Below are positions 1 to 10,795 of a stretch of DNA of 64,000 bases, one piece after another. The stretch's first letter is position 1. Each line of letters opens with the position of its first letter. The DNA is from Echinarachnius parma (lineage: Eukaryota; Echinodermata; Echinoidea; Clypeasteroida; Echinarachniidae): positions 22,965 through 86,964 of the forward strand of contig JBAMJV010010726.1 in assembly GCA_037951105.1 (NCBI GenBank), read 5' to 3'. The position numbers were made by a program, and so were the translations under genes. Below the pieces are notes generated by a model, which saw only the letters and a program-made list of their open reading frames with translations, ran no database searches and was not told where the DNA came from.

Positions 1-49
1 TTAACGATTCGAGTTTGCCGGCATAGCTAGGACGAGGTGACATGCGAAA

Positions 50-96
50 TCATCAGTTTTTGTTCACATGTCAACAAAGTTACTAGATCCCTTTAA
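50..96 (-). repeat. TTAA-type MITE, family TT-A, terminal fragment
   Basis: Only the outer end survives: a run ending in ACTAGATCCCTTTAA that matches the ends of the other TT-A copies in this window (for example 30380-30765). Confidence 0.75.
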
Positions 97-649
97 CCCC
101 GAAGTTGAATGTTCGAATACAAAGATAAATATGTACAGGCTAGTCAAGCATTGACTTCAACAATAGAAGTCGACACAGAACAAGAATAGCACTGTTATAC
201 CAGCAGACGTACTCGATCTCCAATATTGTATAAATTACAGACAAGACAAGAAAAGATGAAAGACGGATTGTGAACGATGTTGGATTCTCTTGAATTTTTT
301 GGAGAGGTTTGTATATAACACAACGTAATTATGAAGTGTATTTCACACAGACTCTAAAGCTGCATTTATGTATTCTAAGTTAGACTTACAGTTAAGGTAA
401 AGGTCATGAGAAGCCTTAGAATAAAACATAATTAAACGAACAAAATTAACTATATGTGAGACTTCTAAGACATGTGACATCAAGAACTTCAAATATCCTT
501 TATGATAGAAAACACTCAAAATGTTAAGCTGTTTCAATACTGATTTATCAATTGTACATATCTCAATTAGAGTTTATTTAACATCTTTGTGAACCCCCAC
601 CCCCACCCCCAGTTTTGAAGTAAGACCGCCATTGTATGATCATAATACA
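97..649. other. AT-rich stretch, no gene seen
   Basis: Short ORFs only, with no recognisable domain and no clear repeat structure apart from a C-rich run near 593-611. Confidence 0.6.
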
Positions 650-1120
650 AATTTATATACTTTTGAAATGTTACTTCGGGGACCACCAGGCAAAGAACAA
701 CACATTATAATATGTTTTAGTACCGTTTTGTGATATCAAATAGATACCCAACATTTTGCAAATGGTTGTGTAATTCATAAACAAAGCAATTAATTTCCAC
801 CACTTACGGAACCACTACTATTTCCTGGTTCCATACAGGCCAAACATTTGCAATTGCGCCAATGCTATTCACGCGTACGTTTGTAGACAATAGAATCCCG
901 GGCGATTCGTTCGCTCTGCACACATTAGTCTTCGCAATTCAGACCGCATGAACGCATGCTTTTTTGGTGATGCGTTTTCCAATTATATATTTTTTCTGGA
1001 AACATATTTTTGTGAACTTGTTGATGGAATGGACTACTAAAGATGTTACCTTTCTTTAATAAGAATATTATTTTTGGGTGGTGGTACCCTTTAAGATGTA
1101 TTCTTAAATTATCATAAATA
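650..1120. repeat. Diverged low-copy duplicated segment (partner at 23720-24170)
   Basis: About 470 bp align co-linearly with 23720-24170. Shared landmarks in order are AGAACAACAC, GGTTGTGTAATTCATAAACAA, a TACGGAACCA block, GCGCCAAT, GTTTG.AGACAAT and GAATATTAT/AAATATTATGTTTGGGTGGTGG-type ends. It has no coding potential that I recognise. It could be a leftover of a larger segmental duplication or an old dispersed repeat with only two copies visible here. Confidence 0.6.
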
Positions 1121-2639
1121 TTCAATTTTACATGTTGTCATATCCTTGGTATTGCATTTCCAATGCGATGTTTGGACGAATACGTGAAACTTCAAATCTT
1201 GAATTCCGACAGCTTCAATCGACACTATCTATAATTAAAAGAAATATATATATCATTGCGTTTCGCAACGAGGGTTCATAATTCCCTTATATATATAATT
1301 ATATACTCTGAAAATACAATGGCTTTGAAGATCATGAATTCAGATACTATTATAGTAGATATAGAAGAAACGTCAATTCGGAAGAAGTAAAAAAAAAACA
1401 TTTACATTCATATCAGAGTTAAACAAATACAATACACGTAAAGGTTGGTGTAATTTTAGATTGTAGTTCATTAATTCAAAATCAAATTGTAATTTTGACT
1501 AATTTGACTAATGTCAAAACACGATAGGGCGCCTTCACCGGGGCAAAACAGTCAGTCCATAGTACTCCAAACACGATGCCAATAGACTTCAGAAACACTT
1601 CCGGTATGGCTGTAAAATTATTCACATCGAATATAATCAATCAAACCTAATAATTATAATAAAACTCATGATAACAACAGCTGCATGGTTTGAGAATAAA
1701 ATTCGATGATATAAATGAACTCTAGAGAGGGCGTTATCAAAGCCAAACTTTATGTCGCGTGTGTGAAACTTATTGGCCGGTGTGTCTGTACAGTTAATCG
1801 GATTATCATATTATTTGTTCACATTTTAATATTAAAAAAAAAAAACATAAAATGATGAAGTAAATAAAAAGACGGGCGGGAAAATGACTAAATACGTCTC
1901 CAAAAGGTTGCTATCTTTGTACAAACACACGTTACTACTTCGAGAAACTGTTCCCAGCGATTAGTATATTATTTTGATAACTTCATTTAGTTGACAAAAA
2001 AGTCAAAAAACCGATCGAGCCATGGATACAAGATTTCATATTTTCTATATTTGCTCAATGTCGTCATTCTTCGCTCACGCTCTGGTGAGCGGCCATGTAT
2101 GTCGTACCGACGGGGTCACTGTTTGAGGGGGTGTGACGGGAACAAATAACAAAGGCGCCATTGGCCAAAATCAAGTATAAACGACGATTGAAATGTTTGT
2201 TAACCTATTAGTGACGGGGAATCAGCGCACCGTCTATGAAATCATAATGAATTATACTTTTTTCCGAGAGGATGGGTTCATTCAAGCACCGATTTACAGT
2301 GCCAAGAGCGCCATAAAATAAAATGAACATTGATGTTTTGTCTGTATTTCGGCAGTGGTATGGATATGGTTAAAGCTAGTGGCGGGGGAGTGTATAGCAA
2401 TAACAAAATAACAAAGACGGTAGGGACGATTGCAGTTTTCATAAACACATTCATGACATTGGTGACGCTAACCCGGTGCAACTCATTATGTATTACAATA
2501 TCTGCGAGGAGAGGGGTTAATTTAATCGCCGATTTTGCCCAGAGCGCTATAAACAAATCAGATGAAAAATCATGCTTTTGTGTCACTCTGTATTTCAGTA
2601 AAAGTATAGGGGTATGAATACGGTTAAAGCCTTTATTGT
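1121..2639. other. No gene seen; upstream flank of Ig gene 1
   Basis: AT-rich sequence. The parts at about 2288-2378 and 2527-2631 resemble each other (both carry an AGAGCGC-like block and a GGTTAAAGC block), so a small degenerate tandem duplication is likely. Overlapping short ORFs on both strands here show no domain. Confidence 0.5.
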
Positions 2640-2990
2640 CACGACGGTAATCATAACAACCGAATACCAACATTTAAAAAGATTCTGTCAGAATAATAAA
2701 TAGAAAATTATATTTTTGTTGAAAGAAGAAATAATGCAAAAAAAGGGCCGAAACGTAAGCAACGAGTGGATAAATACCAAGGCCTTTGTTCCCCCTCTTT
2801 TATCATATGTTTGCTCCCTCGGTCTCCTGTGTGTCTATATAATAGCATGAATATACAGCTCTATTTTCATTACGTGTCTACCAAGGTTGGACCGCTGAGA
2901 AGACAATTGTTCAAATGTTTGAACTTGTGCATGGAAAGAAAACTTGAGCAGTGGGTCGTTATAGACTATACGGAAGGTGTGCATCCATTG

Positions 2991-2998
2991 TGACGTCA
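2991..2998 (+). promoter_or_regulatory. Full consensus CRE (TGACGTCA) upstream of Ig gene 1
   Basis: A palindromic TGACGTCA lies about 590 bp before the start codon. The matching place in unit 2 keeps TGACGTCG (13135-13142). Conservation between diverged flanks suggests a CREB/ATF-type site, but this is inference from motif and position only. Confidence 0.45.
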
Positions 2999-3583
2999 GA
3001 ACCTTGTCATATTTTTTTTCTCCACATTTTGGTTTCTTTTCTTTTATCGTTGTCAAGGCAAGTGCACTCTCGGGCCGCGGTGTTTGCGCGGAAAAATAAA
3101 GAGAGGAGTCGGTCTGAATAATCATGATATCTTCTCGAACTTGGTCCTCTACACGTCATAGGGTGAGGTGTTAAACAGACTCCTCCTGTCGAGCATATTA
3201 GAGGGAGGAACAAATACTGAGTCATTCACATTTCTGCTCATCGTTATCAAGAGTTGATGATTCTTAGACGTTTCTTGGATACAGTGGAAGAAGTTTATAA
3301 TACCACATTACTCTGCTACAAAGTTGCATAGTTTTTCTGACTAAACAGAGGATGGGACAACGTTGAACTGTATTACATCGGACTACAGTAAGAGAACAGG
3401 TTTAGTCCTCTCACATCTCCATTTGTATCATATTATTACTCCAATAACTCGACCGGTGTATGAGTTTACACGATTATTTAGAGAAGGAGCCTGAGACAAC
3501 TTTATGATATATTGGACTAAGGAAGATAATCTTCTGTCGCCAGCACCCTCACGTACACATCGTGGTTCGGTAACAAACTCAAA

Positions 3584-4681
3584 ATGACTATGAAGATGGA
3601 AAAAATTGGCTCATTTTCTATACTTGTTCTTGCGTACCTGTTTCTCGACACGCAATGTTTCCTGACTGCAGTTTCTGGACAATGTCAGAACGAACTCACA
3701 GTAACTGTCTCGCCACGAAATCCGGTGGAAGGTGTAAATATAGTGTTGCACTGCAGTGTAATACCTGGTAATTACGATAATGCGACGTGGTACAAAGGAG
3801 AAACCGTCCTTACCAGAGGGCCCACTGATCTGACGGACAGAGGCTTGTTCATACTCGGTGACACCACCATCACCAATGGTTGCCAGAACTACGGAGTGCT
3901 CATCGGGAACGTAATGCCTGGAGACTCGGGCTCGTACACATGTCGAGTTGGTAATAGAAGATCGAGCGAGCTTGTGGTCAATGTCATGAACCCCGTGATT
4001 ACTACGGTCAGACCAACACCACCTACCCCACCACCACCACCTCCACCACTGAGTACAACCAAATCCTCACCTATGACCTCAAACACTAGCCCATCCATGA
4101 CAACCGCAAGCACAACCGCAGCCGGAAGGCCGACCACTATGGCCATTTCTGGGGCTCGCACGCTGCGTATGACTGAAATCGTCGCCATCGTCGTGACGGT
4201 CGCCATCTTCCTCATCGTCCTCGTCGTGGTATTCGCCTGCGTGCTGCTTGAGTGTCAGCCATGCAGGACGTCGACCCCGGGCAAGCAGGACAAGCTGCGC
4301 AGAGACGCCGCCGTGCTGGAGTCGTCGGGTCCTCCCGTCTTCAACCCGTACGACATGGTGATGATGCAGGAGTCGAAGGCCAAGGAGATGAACGGGCAGG
4401 AGGGGAAACCTGAAGCGGGATCGAAGGAATACCCGGACAGCTTCCTGCTCCCGATCTCCGACGTCGACCGCGCTGAGACGAACGGCGTCAACGGCTTCGA
4501 CAACCAGGGGTTTGACAGCGACCGATCCGGCCACTCCCCGATCCCTCCCAAGTCCAGCTCGCGCAGCAGTGAGAACACGAAGCCCAATGGGTCCATCGAC
4601 CAGGGTTACTACGAACACTACCCCGATTCAGAGGCCGGTGGATCGTCGATGGTTCGGGGTGTTATAAGTACCGTATTATAG
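3584..4681 (+). CDS. Ig gene 1: single-exon type I membrane protein with one V-like Ig domain
   Basis: 365 residues in one open frame with no intron. Residues 1-32 form a signal peptide with a hydrophobic core (SILVLAYLFL). Residues 33-134 form a V-like Ig domain: Cys57, Trp69 and Cys120 with Asp114-x-Gly-x-Tyr118-x-Cys before the second Cys; extra Cys34 and Cys100 could form a second disulfide. Residues 135-195 form a Pro/Thr/Ser-rich stalk likely to be O-glycosylated. Residues 199-222 form a transmembrane helix, followed by a 143-residue acidic, Ser-rich tail with several Tyr (Tyr256 in NPYDMV; GYYEHY near 343). The last four residues STVL fit a class I PDZ ligand. The start ATG context is conserved in gene 2. 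Gene 2 is its diverged paralogue. It is likely a cell-surface recognition or adhesion receptor; ligand and cell type are unknown. Confidence 0.85.
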   Translation: MTMKMEKIGSFSILVLAYLFLDTQCFLTAVSGQCQNELTVTVSPRNPVEGVNIVLHCSVIPGNYDNATWYKGETVLTRGPTDLTDRGLFILGDTTITNGCQNYGVLIGNVMPGDSGSYTCRVGNRRSSELVVNVMNPVITTVRPTPPTPPPPPPPLSTTKSSPMTSNTSPSMTTASTTAAGRPTTMAISGARTLRMTEIVAIVVTVAIFLIVLVVVFACVLLECQPCRTSTPGKQDKLRRDAAVLESSGPPVFNPYDMVMMQESKAKEMNGQEGKPEAGSKEYPDSFLLPISDVDRAETNGVNGFDNQGFDSDRSGHSPIPPKSSSRSSENTKPNGSIDQGYYEHYPDSEAGGSSMVRGVISTVL

Positions 4682-4842
4682 AAACACTTCTTGACAATGT
4701 GCGTGAAACGTTAGTAGTTATAGGTCGTCGACGGTATAATTACCGTCTTTATTATATAGGAGCATTGTGTGATTAATTCTGGAGAGATAATATGGTCATT
4801 AGGCTTGCGGCACCTGTTGTATATAAATAGCCCTCGTATAAC

Positions 4843-4848
4843 AATAAA
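4843..4848 (+). terminator. Likely polyadenylation signal of Ig gene 1
   Basis: AATAAA about 160 nt after the stop codon, followed by a T-rich stretch. It is a motif call only. Confidence 0.5.
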
Positions 4849-5106
4849 CTCAAGTTTTGTTTAATAACTTAGTGTATGGTAGTAGCAATTACTGTGCAGT
4901 CACATGAATACAGAACTGCAATGATGACCATGACTGTTAAACGTGAAACAGAACAGGAAAGGCCTCCTAGAAGTAGCATGACTTGACCTCAGTGGCGTAG
5001 CCATATAGGAGGGGGCGCTGGGAAACACGTTGACAAAAACAATACAAAAAAATGGAGTACCAAATTGAGTGTGTCATTTCCCCTCCATAGTACTTGGCGT
5101 ACGTAT
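4849..5106. other. No gene; hAT-like end motif at about 4989
   Basis: Short flank with a CAGTGGCGTAGCC motif followed by a G-rich run. This end recurs at 46795, 54912, 59031 and 59565 and resembles hAT-type terminal repeats. Confidence 0.4.
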
Positions 5107-5325
5107 AAAGCCCGGCCCAGACAGATCGACTCGACCCGATCCGACCCGATCCGACCCGATCCGACCCGACGACAGCCGATTCAGTCGCGGCCGATTCAAC
5201 ATATTGAATCGACCCCGATTGGCTTCCAACTGGCAGAATCGGAGTTTCTAGGCAATTCACACAGCACCGATTCAACTGAAAACCAGGCGGATCGGGTCGA
5301 GTCGGCTTTGCATGTGCTGGGCTTT
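5107..5325. mobile_element. Foldback MITE, family P, copy 1
   Basis: Ends are AAAGCCC and GGGCTTT. Both arms carry GACTCGACCCGATCC and its reverse complement, with a second palindrome (GATTCAACATATTGAATCG) in the middle. The left arm has an extra tandem run of CCGACCCGAT. A second copy is at 57662-57895. The superfamily is not clear. Confidence 0.75.
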
Positions 5326-5522
5326 CCACCCCGATCAGTATATTATGTGCATGCTTTGCCACTGCTTGACTTTTGTAAGTTCTAAGTAACATACAAAAAC
5401 TAACAATGGAGCTTGCAGGCAAACACTACGTAAAATAAATTAGAATTACACACCATCCCAATATTTAAGTATATAGTTCAAAGTTTGCAGTTTAGAAATT
5501 ATATATATTATGCCATTACATG

Positions 5523-5568
5523 TGTTATGCGCTTTATAAAAGTTTATTATTATTATTATTATTATTTA
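5523..5568 (+). repeat. SINE 3'-end fragment
   Basis: TGCGCTTTATAAAA followed by (TTA)n matches the tail of the SINE at 53888-54262 read in its own sense. Head and body are missing. Confidence 0.55.
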
Positions 5569-5802
5569 TGATAATATGCAATTCACTTTTGTTAAAGACT
5601 ATACAATGTACCCAGTATACATGGTATACTCGTATTGTATTATGATAATCGTTGTTTATGTCACAACTGCCGAGTTTTGTATCATACTGAAAATTGCTAC
5701 GTGCATTATTGGAAATACACTTGAATCATGTCATAATGTTTCAATAAGCATGATTGCTATGGTTGATTCATGTTCTCATCATTGTTTCATTTATATCATG
5801 GG

Positions 5803-5904
5803 CATGGGCGTCGATACTTACGTAATACCTATTCATCAGGGGGAGGATGAATGAATAGATCATCCCCCCTGATGAATGGGTATCAATGACAGATCGACGC
5901 CCAT
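5803..5904. mobile_element. Short hairpin element
   Basis: CATGGGCGTCGAT at the left and ATCGACGCCCATG at the right frame two near-complementary arms that meet at a tight loop near 5852-5856. It is probably a small foldback MITE. Confidence 0.6.
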
Positions 5905-5968
5905 GATCATGGGCGTATACAAGCACATCTTTTCTCAGAGGGGCTTAGGTCATTCTTCCCGCCTTTTT

Positions 5969-6063
5969 TTTACCTGACAAGCCAAAACAAGCCAAAAACA
6001 AAGCCAAAAGCAAAGCCAAAACAAGCCAAAACAAGCCAAAACTAGCCAAAAGCAAAGCCAAAA
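5969..6063. repeat. Short tandem repeat, AAGCCAAAAC-like unit
   Basis: About nine imperfect units of roughly 10 bp built on AAGCCAAAAC/AAGCAAAGCC. Confidence 0.8.
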
Positions 6064-6113
6064 CAAACAAAAACGCTCCTCGCATCTTTGATTCCCGAAA
6101 ATGATATATGTTT

Positions 6114-6179
6114 GATGGTTTGCCCGAATTTGACATGAGTTTGCCCGAATATGACAATGTTTAGCCCGAATATGACATG
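6114..6179. repeat. Short repeat, TTTGCCCGAATTTGACATG-like unit
   Basis: About three imperfect copies of a roughly 20-bp unit. The gypsy element inserted in the last one, and related sequence resumes right after it at 11041-11093. Confidence 0.65.
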
Positions 6180-6424
6180 TGTGATGTATTGCATCTTACA
6201 CCCTACTTGTGAGGCATTGCATGTTGCCAGCATTACACTACACAATGTATGTATGGATACACACTCATACTACACACTGCATGTATACAATTATATAGAC
6301 ACACACAGAATACACACCAGTACAGTAAACTGAATACAGCAGTACTCTAATAAAGATAACTTGGAAGCTGAACTGATATGGCTGAACTGACTGTTTATTG
6401 ATGAGTACGAGTCAACTCATTACA
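6180..6424 (+). repeat. 5' LTR of the gypsy element
   Basis: 245 bp with TG...CA ends; it contains an AATAAA-like motif (TAATAAAGATAAC). It matches the 3' LTR base for base as far as I can read. Confidence 0.92.
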
Positions 6425-6615
6425 TGGTGGCAGCACTGAACCTAGCCACACCCCAAGGCATTGTGAAATTTGAGGACTTTTATTGCTTTGCACCTGTGCC
6501 AGTTCCTAGGATTCTTCTGCAGTGCATCATACAGTCCCATGTGTGCATTTTTGTGTAAGTACACATTACTATATGCTACAATCGTTTTGCCTTGAGAGTG
6601 AACTGAGAGTGAACA

Positions 6616-9600
6616 ATGACTGAGTCAATTACACCTCGTATGGACTGGAATGACCCAGATAGGTCAAGTGCTATCAAGATTTTTCACCAACAATGTGAAC
6701 TTTATTTCTCTGTGAAGAATGTTGTTGAAACCAAGCAAGTGGACCACGTTTTGTTGTTTGCTGGGGCAACTGGACTCAAGCTCTACAACTCATGGGGCCT
6801 TTCTGAGGAAAACAAGAAGGATCCTGCAGTGGTATGGAGCAAGTTTGAGAGCCAACTTCAGCCAAAAACCAACTTCCGAGTGGCCAGACTGTATCTACAG
6901 AAATTTGTTCAGCAGGAGAGAGAAACTGCGAATGATTTCATGTCGCGTCTGAAGCTGCACGCATACACCTGTGATTTCCGTGATGATATGGAGTTCCAAG
7001 AGCGTGTTATTGAGCAGTTCATCGCTGGTACAAGGTACACTGACATACAGAAGGACTTGTTGGGGAAAGACAAATCCCTGACACTGGAAAACGCACTGGA
7101 AATTGCGAGAACTTACGAAGCATCACAAACTCATATGGCACAGCTAGCCCGCATGCAACCAGACAACAAAGCGGTTGATGCAATAGCAGCCCGTCCTCAG
7201 CAAAGTGCATGTCAAAGCTGTGGACGCCATCATCCTCGACAGCCACGTCACATTTGTCCAGCGTTTGGTACAGCGTGCAAGAAATGTGGCAAGCAAAATC
7301 ATTGGCAGAAGTTCTGTCGGTCGCGGTCTGTTTCAAAGCAACCAGCCAATCGTCCTACCCGTCGTGACCCTCCACGTCAGCGACAAAACTCATATAGAAA
7401 TCAGCAGCACCAGAGAGTGGATACCATTGACGACACCACGCATACTGCCCAACTTGAGGAGGTATTCGATGCTCCGAGTTTTGAAGAGATTGTTGTTTCA
7501 AACATAAGTGCCGTGGACAAAGATGACAGATCTGATTCTGCAATGACGTATGTTGAAATCAAGTTTGAAGGGCAGAGGACAGCCCGAATCCGGTCAAAGG
7601 TTGATACAGGTGCCGAAGGGAACACTTTGCCCGTACGCATGTTTCGCGGGATGTATCCAAATCATCTCACAGCCGATGGGTTTCCTGAGCCTAGTTTTGT
7701 ACGCAACACTAATGCCAAGCTGACGGCATACAACGGAACGCAGATCAAGCATTATGGGTCGATAGTGCTCCCCTGCAGGTACAACAATTCTCCATGGTCC
7801 ACGGATGTGTTCTACGTAGTTGAATCCGAGGGACCTGCTATCATAGGACTGAAAACATCAGTGCAACTGAAGCTGGTAACAATGCACACGAACATCAGCA
7901 ACATCAAGCGCACTACTTCGACAGATCTGAATTCAACGGAGGAACTGATCCGACAATACCCCAGGCAGTTTGATCATATTGGAGAGTTTGAAGGTGAATG
8001 CCACATCACTCTCAAGTCAGACATTCAGCCTGTGATTCATGCTCCACGCCGCTGTCCAATCCACATCCGTGATGAACTCAAGCGGGAACTGGACAGTATG
8101 GAAGCACAAGGAGTGATCGCAAAGGTTACGGAACCGACACAGTGGGTCAACAGTATGGTTATTGCTCGCAAGGGAAACGGAAGCCTGAGAGTCTGCCTGG
8201 ACCCAAAGGAACTGAATCAAGCTATACAGCGTTGTCACTATCGCACGATCACGACAGAAGAGATCACTCACAAGCTAGCAGGATCTCGGTACTTCAGCAA
8301 GCTCGACGCCAAGAGCGGATATTGGTCTATCAAGTTGGACCAGGAGAGCTCATTCTTGACGACCTTTAACAGCCCGTTTGGTCGATACAGGTACACCCGG
8401 ATGCCTTTTGGGTTATCTGTGTCACAGGACTTCTTCCAGCAGAGAATGGACCAGATTCTGGAAGGCTGCAGTGGCGTCATAGGAATCGCCGATGACATCA
8501 TTGTCTTTGGAGCAACTGAAGCGGAACATGCCAGGAACCTCCATGGCCTGATGCGCGTCGCAAGTGAGCGTGGTCTGCAGTTCAACAGCCAGAAATGCTT
8601 GATCAAGGCTCCAAGGATTGAATTCTTTGGTCAAGTATATGACGCACAAGGGGTCCACCCAGATCCCAAAAAGGTGGACTCAATCAAGTCGATGGCACCA
8701 CCAGAGAACAAGACTCAGCTTCGCGAGTTCATGGGGATGGTGACTTTTCTCAGCTCCTTCATCCCCAACTTGTCATCCCAGACTGCCAGCCTCAGAGAGC
8801 TACTTAAAGAAGAGGTAGTCTTCGTGTGGACACAGTCACATCAGCGTGCTTTTGACGATCTACGCGACCGAATTTGCAAGGACGCAACACTCGCATACTT
8901 CGACAGCACAAAAAACACATTGATCCAAGTTGATGCATCGATGCATGGGTTAGGTGCCACCCTGATGCAAGACAACAAGCCAATCGCATACGCATCAAAA
9001 TCGCTCAGTGATACAGAGAAGCGGTATGCAAATATCGAACGGGAGCTTCTCGCGGTGGTCTTCGGATGTGAAAGATTCCGCACGTACGTATACGGCAGGC
9101 AGTTCACGGTCCACTCAGACCACAAGCCTTTGGAAATGATTCTCCGCAAGTCTCTCACAGCTGCACCCCCTCGCCTCCAAAGGATGATAATGCGTTTGCA
9201 GCCATACGACATGAGAATCAAGTACTGCCCAGGAAAAGATGTCCAAGTGGCAGACTGCCTGTCACGCTCGCCGGTCAAGGACAATGACCACATTGAACTC
9301 GATCTCATGATACACTTCGTCCAATTCTCCCCTGATCGTCTCAGCCAGCTGCGACAGGAGACTTCGAATGATCCGGATCTTGCTGCCCTGCGCGACGTGA
9401 TCGTCCATGGCTGGCCGGAACAGAGACGTGAAGTTCCAAAACTGTTGCAGTCGTTCTGGCCATTTAGAGATGAGTTGTCAGTAGAGGATGGCCTGATCTT
9501 GAAGGGAGAACGCATCGTTATTCCCGGACGTATGCGATCCTACATCATGTCCAAATTACATGAAGGGCACCAGGGCACAGAGAAGATGCGACTACGGGCC

Positions 9601-10647
9601 AAAGGCGCAGTCTACTGGCCTTCCATCAACCAAGACATCGAGGCGACGGCAGCGAACTGTTCAATTTGCAGGACTTACAGGCCCTCCAATCCCTCTGAGA
9701 GCCTATTGCAACACGAGGTTCCCAGTCGACCTTGGCAAGTGGTTGGTACCGATCTCTTCTATTTTGAAGGAGACAACTTCCTGATCATCTGCGACTACTA
9801 CTCCAAATTCCCCTTCATTCGTAAGTTGCCGAGAGAATGCACGAGCGCAGCAGTAGTCAACGCGACTAAGCAGATATTCGCAGAGCAGGGAGTCCCAGAT
9901 CGCGTCATCAGTGACAATGGCAGACAGTACGACTCAACAGTGTACAAGGACTTCAGTACACAGTGGGGATTCTGCCATGTCACATCTTCACCGCACTACC
10001 CGCAGTCCAATGGCTTCATCGAGCGTAGCATCCAGACGGTGAAGAACGTGCTCAAGAAAGCCAAAGCGAGTAACATTGATCCCAACATGGCACTTCTTTG
10101 CATACGTGCCACCCCCATTGACAGCGAGATTCCTAGCCCAGCAGAGCTTCTATACGGCAGGAAGATGAAAGACAACCTTCCAACAAGGATCCGCAACCGT
10201 GCTCCGGCTCGCGATGAAGTCTACCATCGTATGCAGCGGAGACAAGAGACACAGAAGTTCCATCATGACAAGACTGCTCATGATCTGCAACCTCTCACAC
10301 CAGGTCAACCCGTCAGAGTCCAGGACCACAAGACAGGACACTGGTTCCCAGCTACCGTTCGTGAGCAGTGTCGGGAACCACGGTCTTACCTCGTTGAGAC
10401 GCCAAATGGAGGTGTCTTGCGCAGAAATCGACGTCACCTCGACGATGTCGAACCTAGGCGAATCCACTTTGACAACGAACCACGATCCAAGGACACACCC
10501 GGTCCGTCTGTGGATGTGCCGAATCCATCCTGTGATGTCAAATTCCATCACCCATCACCGAGTCCAAGTACCCCTCCGGTGGTGAAGAGTCCACATACTA
10601 CTCGCAGTGGACGCCACGTTAGGAAGCCAGATAAGCTTTCTTATTGA
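6616..10647 (+). CDS. Gag-Pol polyprotein of the gypsy element
   Basis: 1343 residues in one frame, with gag and pol fused. Order: gag-like N-terminal region (about 1-200); a zinc knuckle of the CX2CX4HX4C type near residue 220; a retropepsin-like protease with DTG near 330; reverse transcriptase (about 480-720) with an xADD centre; RNase H (about 740-880); a chromodomain-less integrase with an HHCC head (about 960-1010) and DDE core; and a basic C-terminal tail. The layout and motifs fit the K02A2.6-type group of Ty3/gypsy elements found in many invertebrates. There is no envelope frame. It is part of a mobile element and not a host gene. Confidence 0.92.
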   Translation: MTESITPRMDWNDPDRSSAIKIFHQQCELYFSVKNVVETKQVDHVLLFAGATGLKLYNSWGLSEENKKDPAVVWSKFESQLQPKTNFRVARLYLQKFVQQERETANDFMSRLKLHAYTCDFRDDMEFQERVIEQFIAGTRYTDIQKDLLGKDKSLTLENALEIARTYEASQTHMAQLARMQPDNKAVDAIAARPQQSACQSCGRHHPRQPRHICPAFGTACKKCGKQNHWQKFCRSRSVSKQPANRPTRRDPPRQRQNSYRNQQHQRVDTIDDTTHTAQLEEVFDAPSFEEIVVSNISAVDKDDRSDSAMTYVEIKFEGQRTARIRSKVDTGAEGNTLPVRMFRGMYPNHLTADGFPEPSFVRNTNAKLTAYNGTQIKHYGSIVLPCRYNNSPWSTDVFYVVESEGPAIIGLKTSVQLKLVTMHTNISNIKRTTSTDLNSTEELIRQYPRQFDHIGEFEGECHITLKSDIQPVIHAPRRCPIHIRDELKRELDSMEAQGVIAKVTEPTQWVNSMVIARKGNGSLRVCLDPKELNQAIQRCHYRTITTEEITHKLAGSRYFSKLDAKSGYWSIKLDQESSFLTTFNSPFGRYRYTRMPFGLSVSQDFFQQRMDQILEGCSGVIGIADDIIVFGATEAEHARNLHGLMRVASERGLQFNSQKCLIKAPRIEFFGQVYDAQGVHPDPKKVDSIKSMAPPENKTQLREFMGMVTFLSSFIPNLSSQTASLRELLKEEVVFVWTQSHQRAFDDLRDRICKDATLAYFDSTKNTLIQVDASMHGLGATLMQDNKPIAYASKSLSDTEKRYANIERELLAVVFGCERFRTYVYGRQFTVHSDHKPLEMILRKSLTAAPPRLQRMIMRLQPYDMRIKYCPGKDVQVADCLSRSPVKDNDHIELDLMIHFVQFSPDRLSQLRQETSNDPDLAALRDVIVHGWPEQRREVPKLLQSFWPFRDELSVEDGLILKGERIVIPGRMRSYIMSKLHEGHQGTEKMRLRAKGAVYWPSINQDIEATAANCSICRTYRPSNPSESLLQHEVPSRPWQVVGTDLFYFEGDNFLIICDYYSKFPFIRKLPRECTSAAVVNATKQIFAEQGVPDRVISDNGRQYDSTVYKDFSTQWGFCHVTSSPHYPQSNGFIERSIQTVKNVLKKAKASNIDPNMALLCIRATPIDSEIPSPAELLYGRKMKDNLPTRIRNRAPARDEVYHRMQRRQETQKFHHDKTAHDLQPLTPGQPVRVQDHKTGHWFPATVREQCREPRSYLVETPNGGVLRRNRRHLDDVEPRRIHFDNEPRSKDTPGPSVDVPNPSCDVKFHHPSPSPSTPPVVKSPHTTRSGRHVRKPDKLSY

Positions 10648-10795
10648 TAAAGTTTTTAGAACAGAAAAACAATTAAGAATAGCGGCGAGAACTTTTGGAC
10701 TTAAACATTTTGAGAACTTTTTGGATTTAAGACATTTTGATATTTTTGGACTTTAAATATTTTGGGACATTATTTCTTTATGATGAAAAGGGGGA

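Larger units (their letters stand above)
2640..5900 (+). repeat. Segmental duplication, unit 1 (contains Ig gene 1)
   Basis: Upstream flank, coding region and downstream flank are co-linear with 12690-15900. Landmarks are CATAACAACC.AATACC at the left end, GTGACGTC.GAACCTTGTCAT in the promoter region, the coding region, ACAATGGAGCTTGC downstream, and ATAATGTTTCAATA near the right end. Each unit has since gained different insertions (an inverted-repeat element at 5107-5325 here; another family at 15495-15673 in unit 2). Confidence 0.8.

Noticed and set aside
2278-2673. Overlapping ORFs on both strands (131 and 95 codons)
   Set aside because: No domain, no codon pattern, and they lie across a degenerate non-coding duplication.
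4079-4618. Minus-strand ORF of 179 codons opposite the Ig gene 1 tail
   Set aside because: It is a shadow of the GC-rich coding strand; its Arg/Asp/His-rich composition is that of a reverse reading frame and it has no domain.
5576-5854. 92-codon ORF rich in Ile, Val and Cys
   Set aside because: It runs into the hairpin element at 5803-5904; the matching place in duplication unit 2 has no equivalent ORF.
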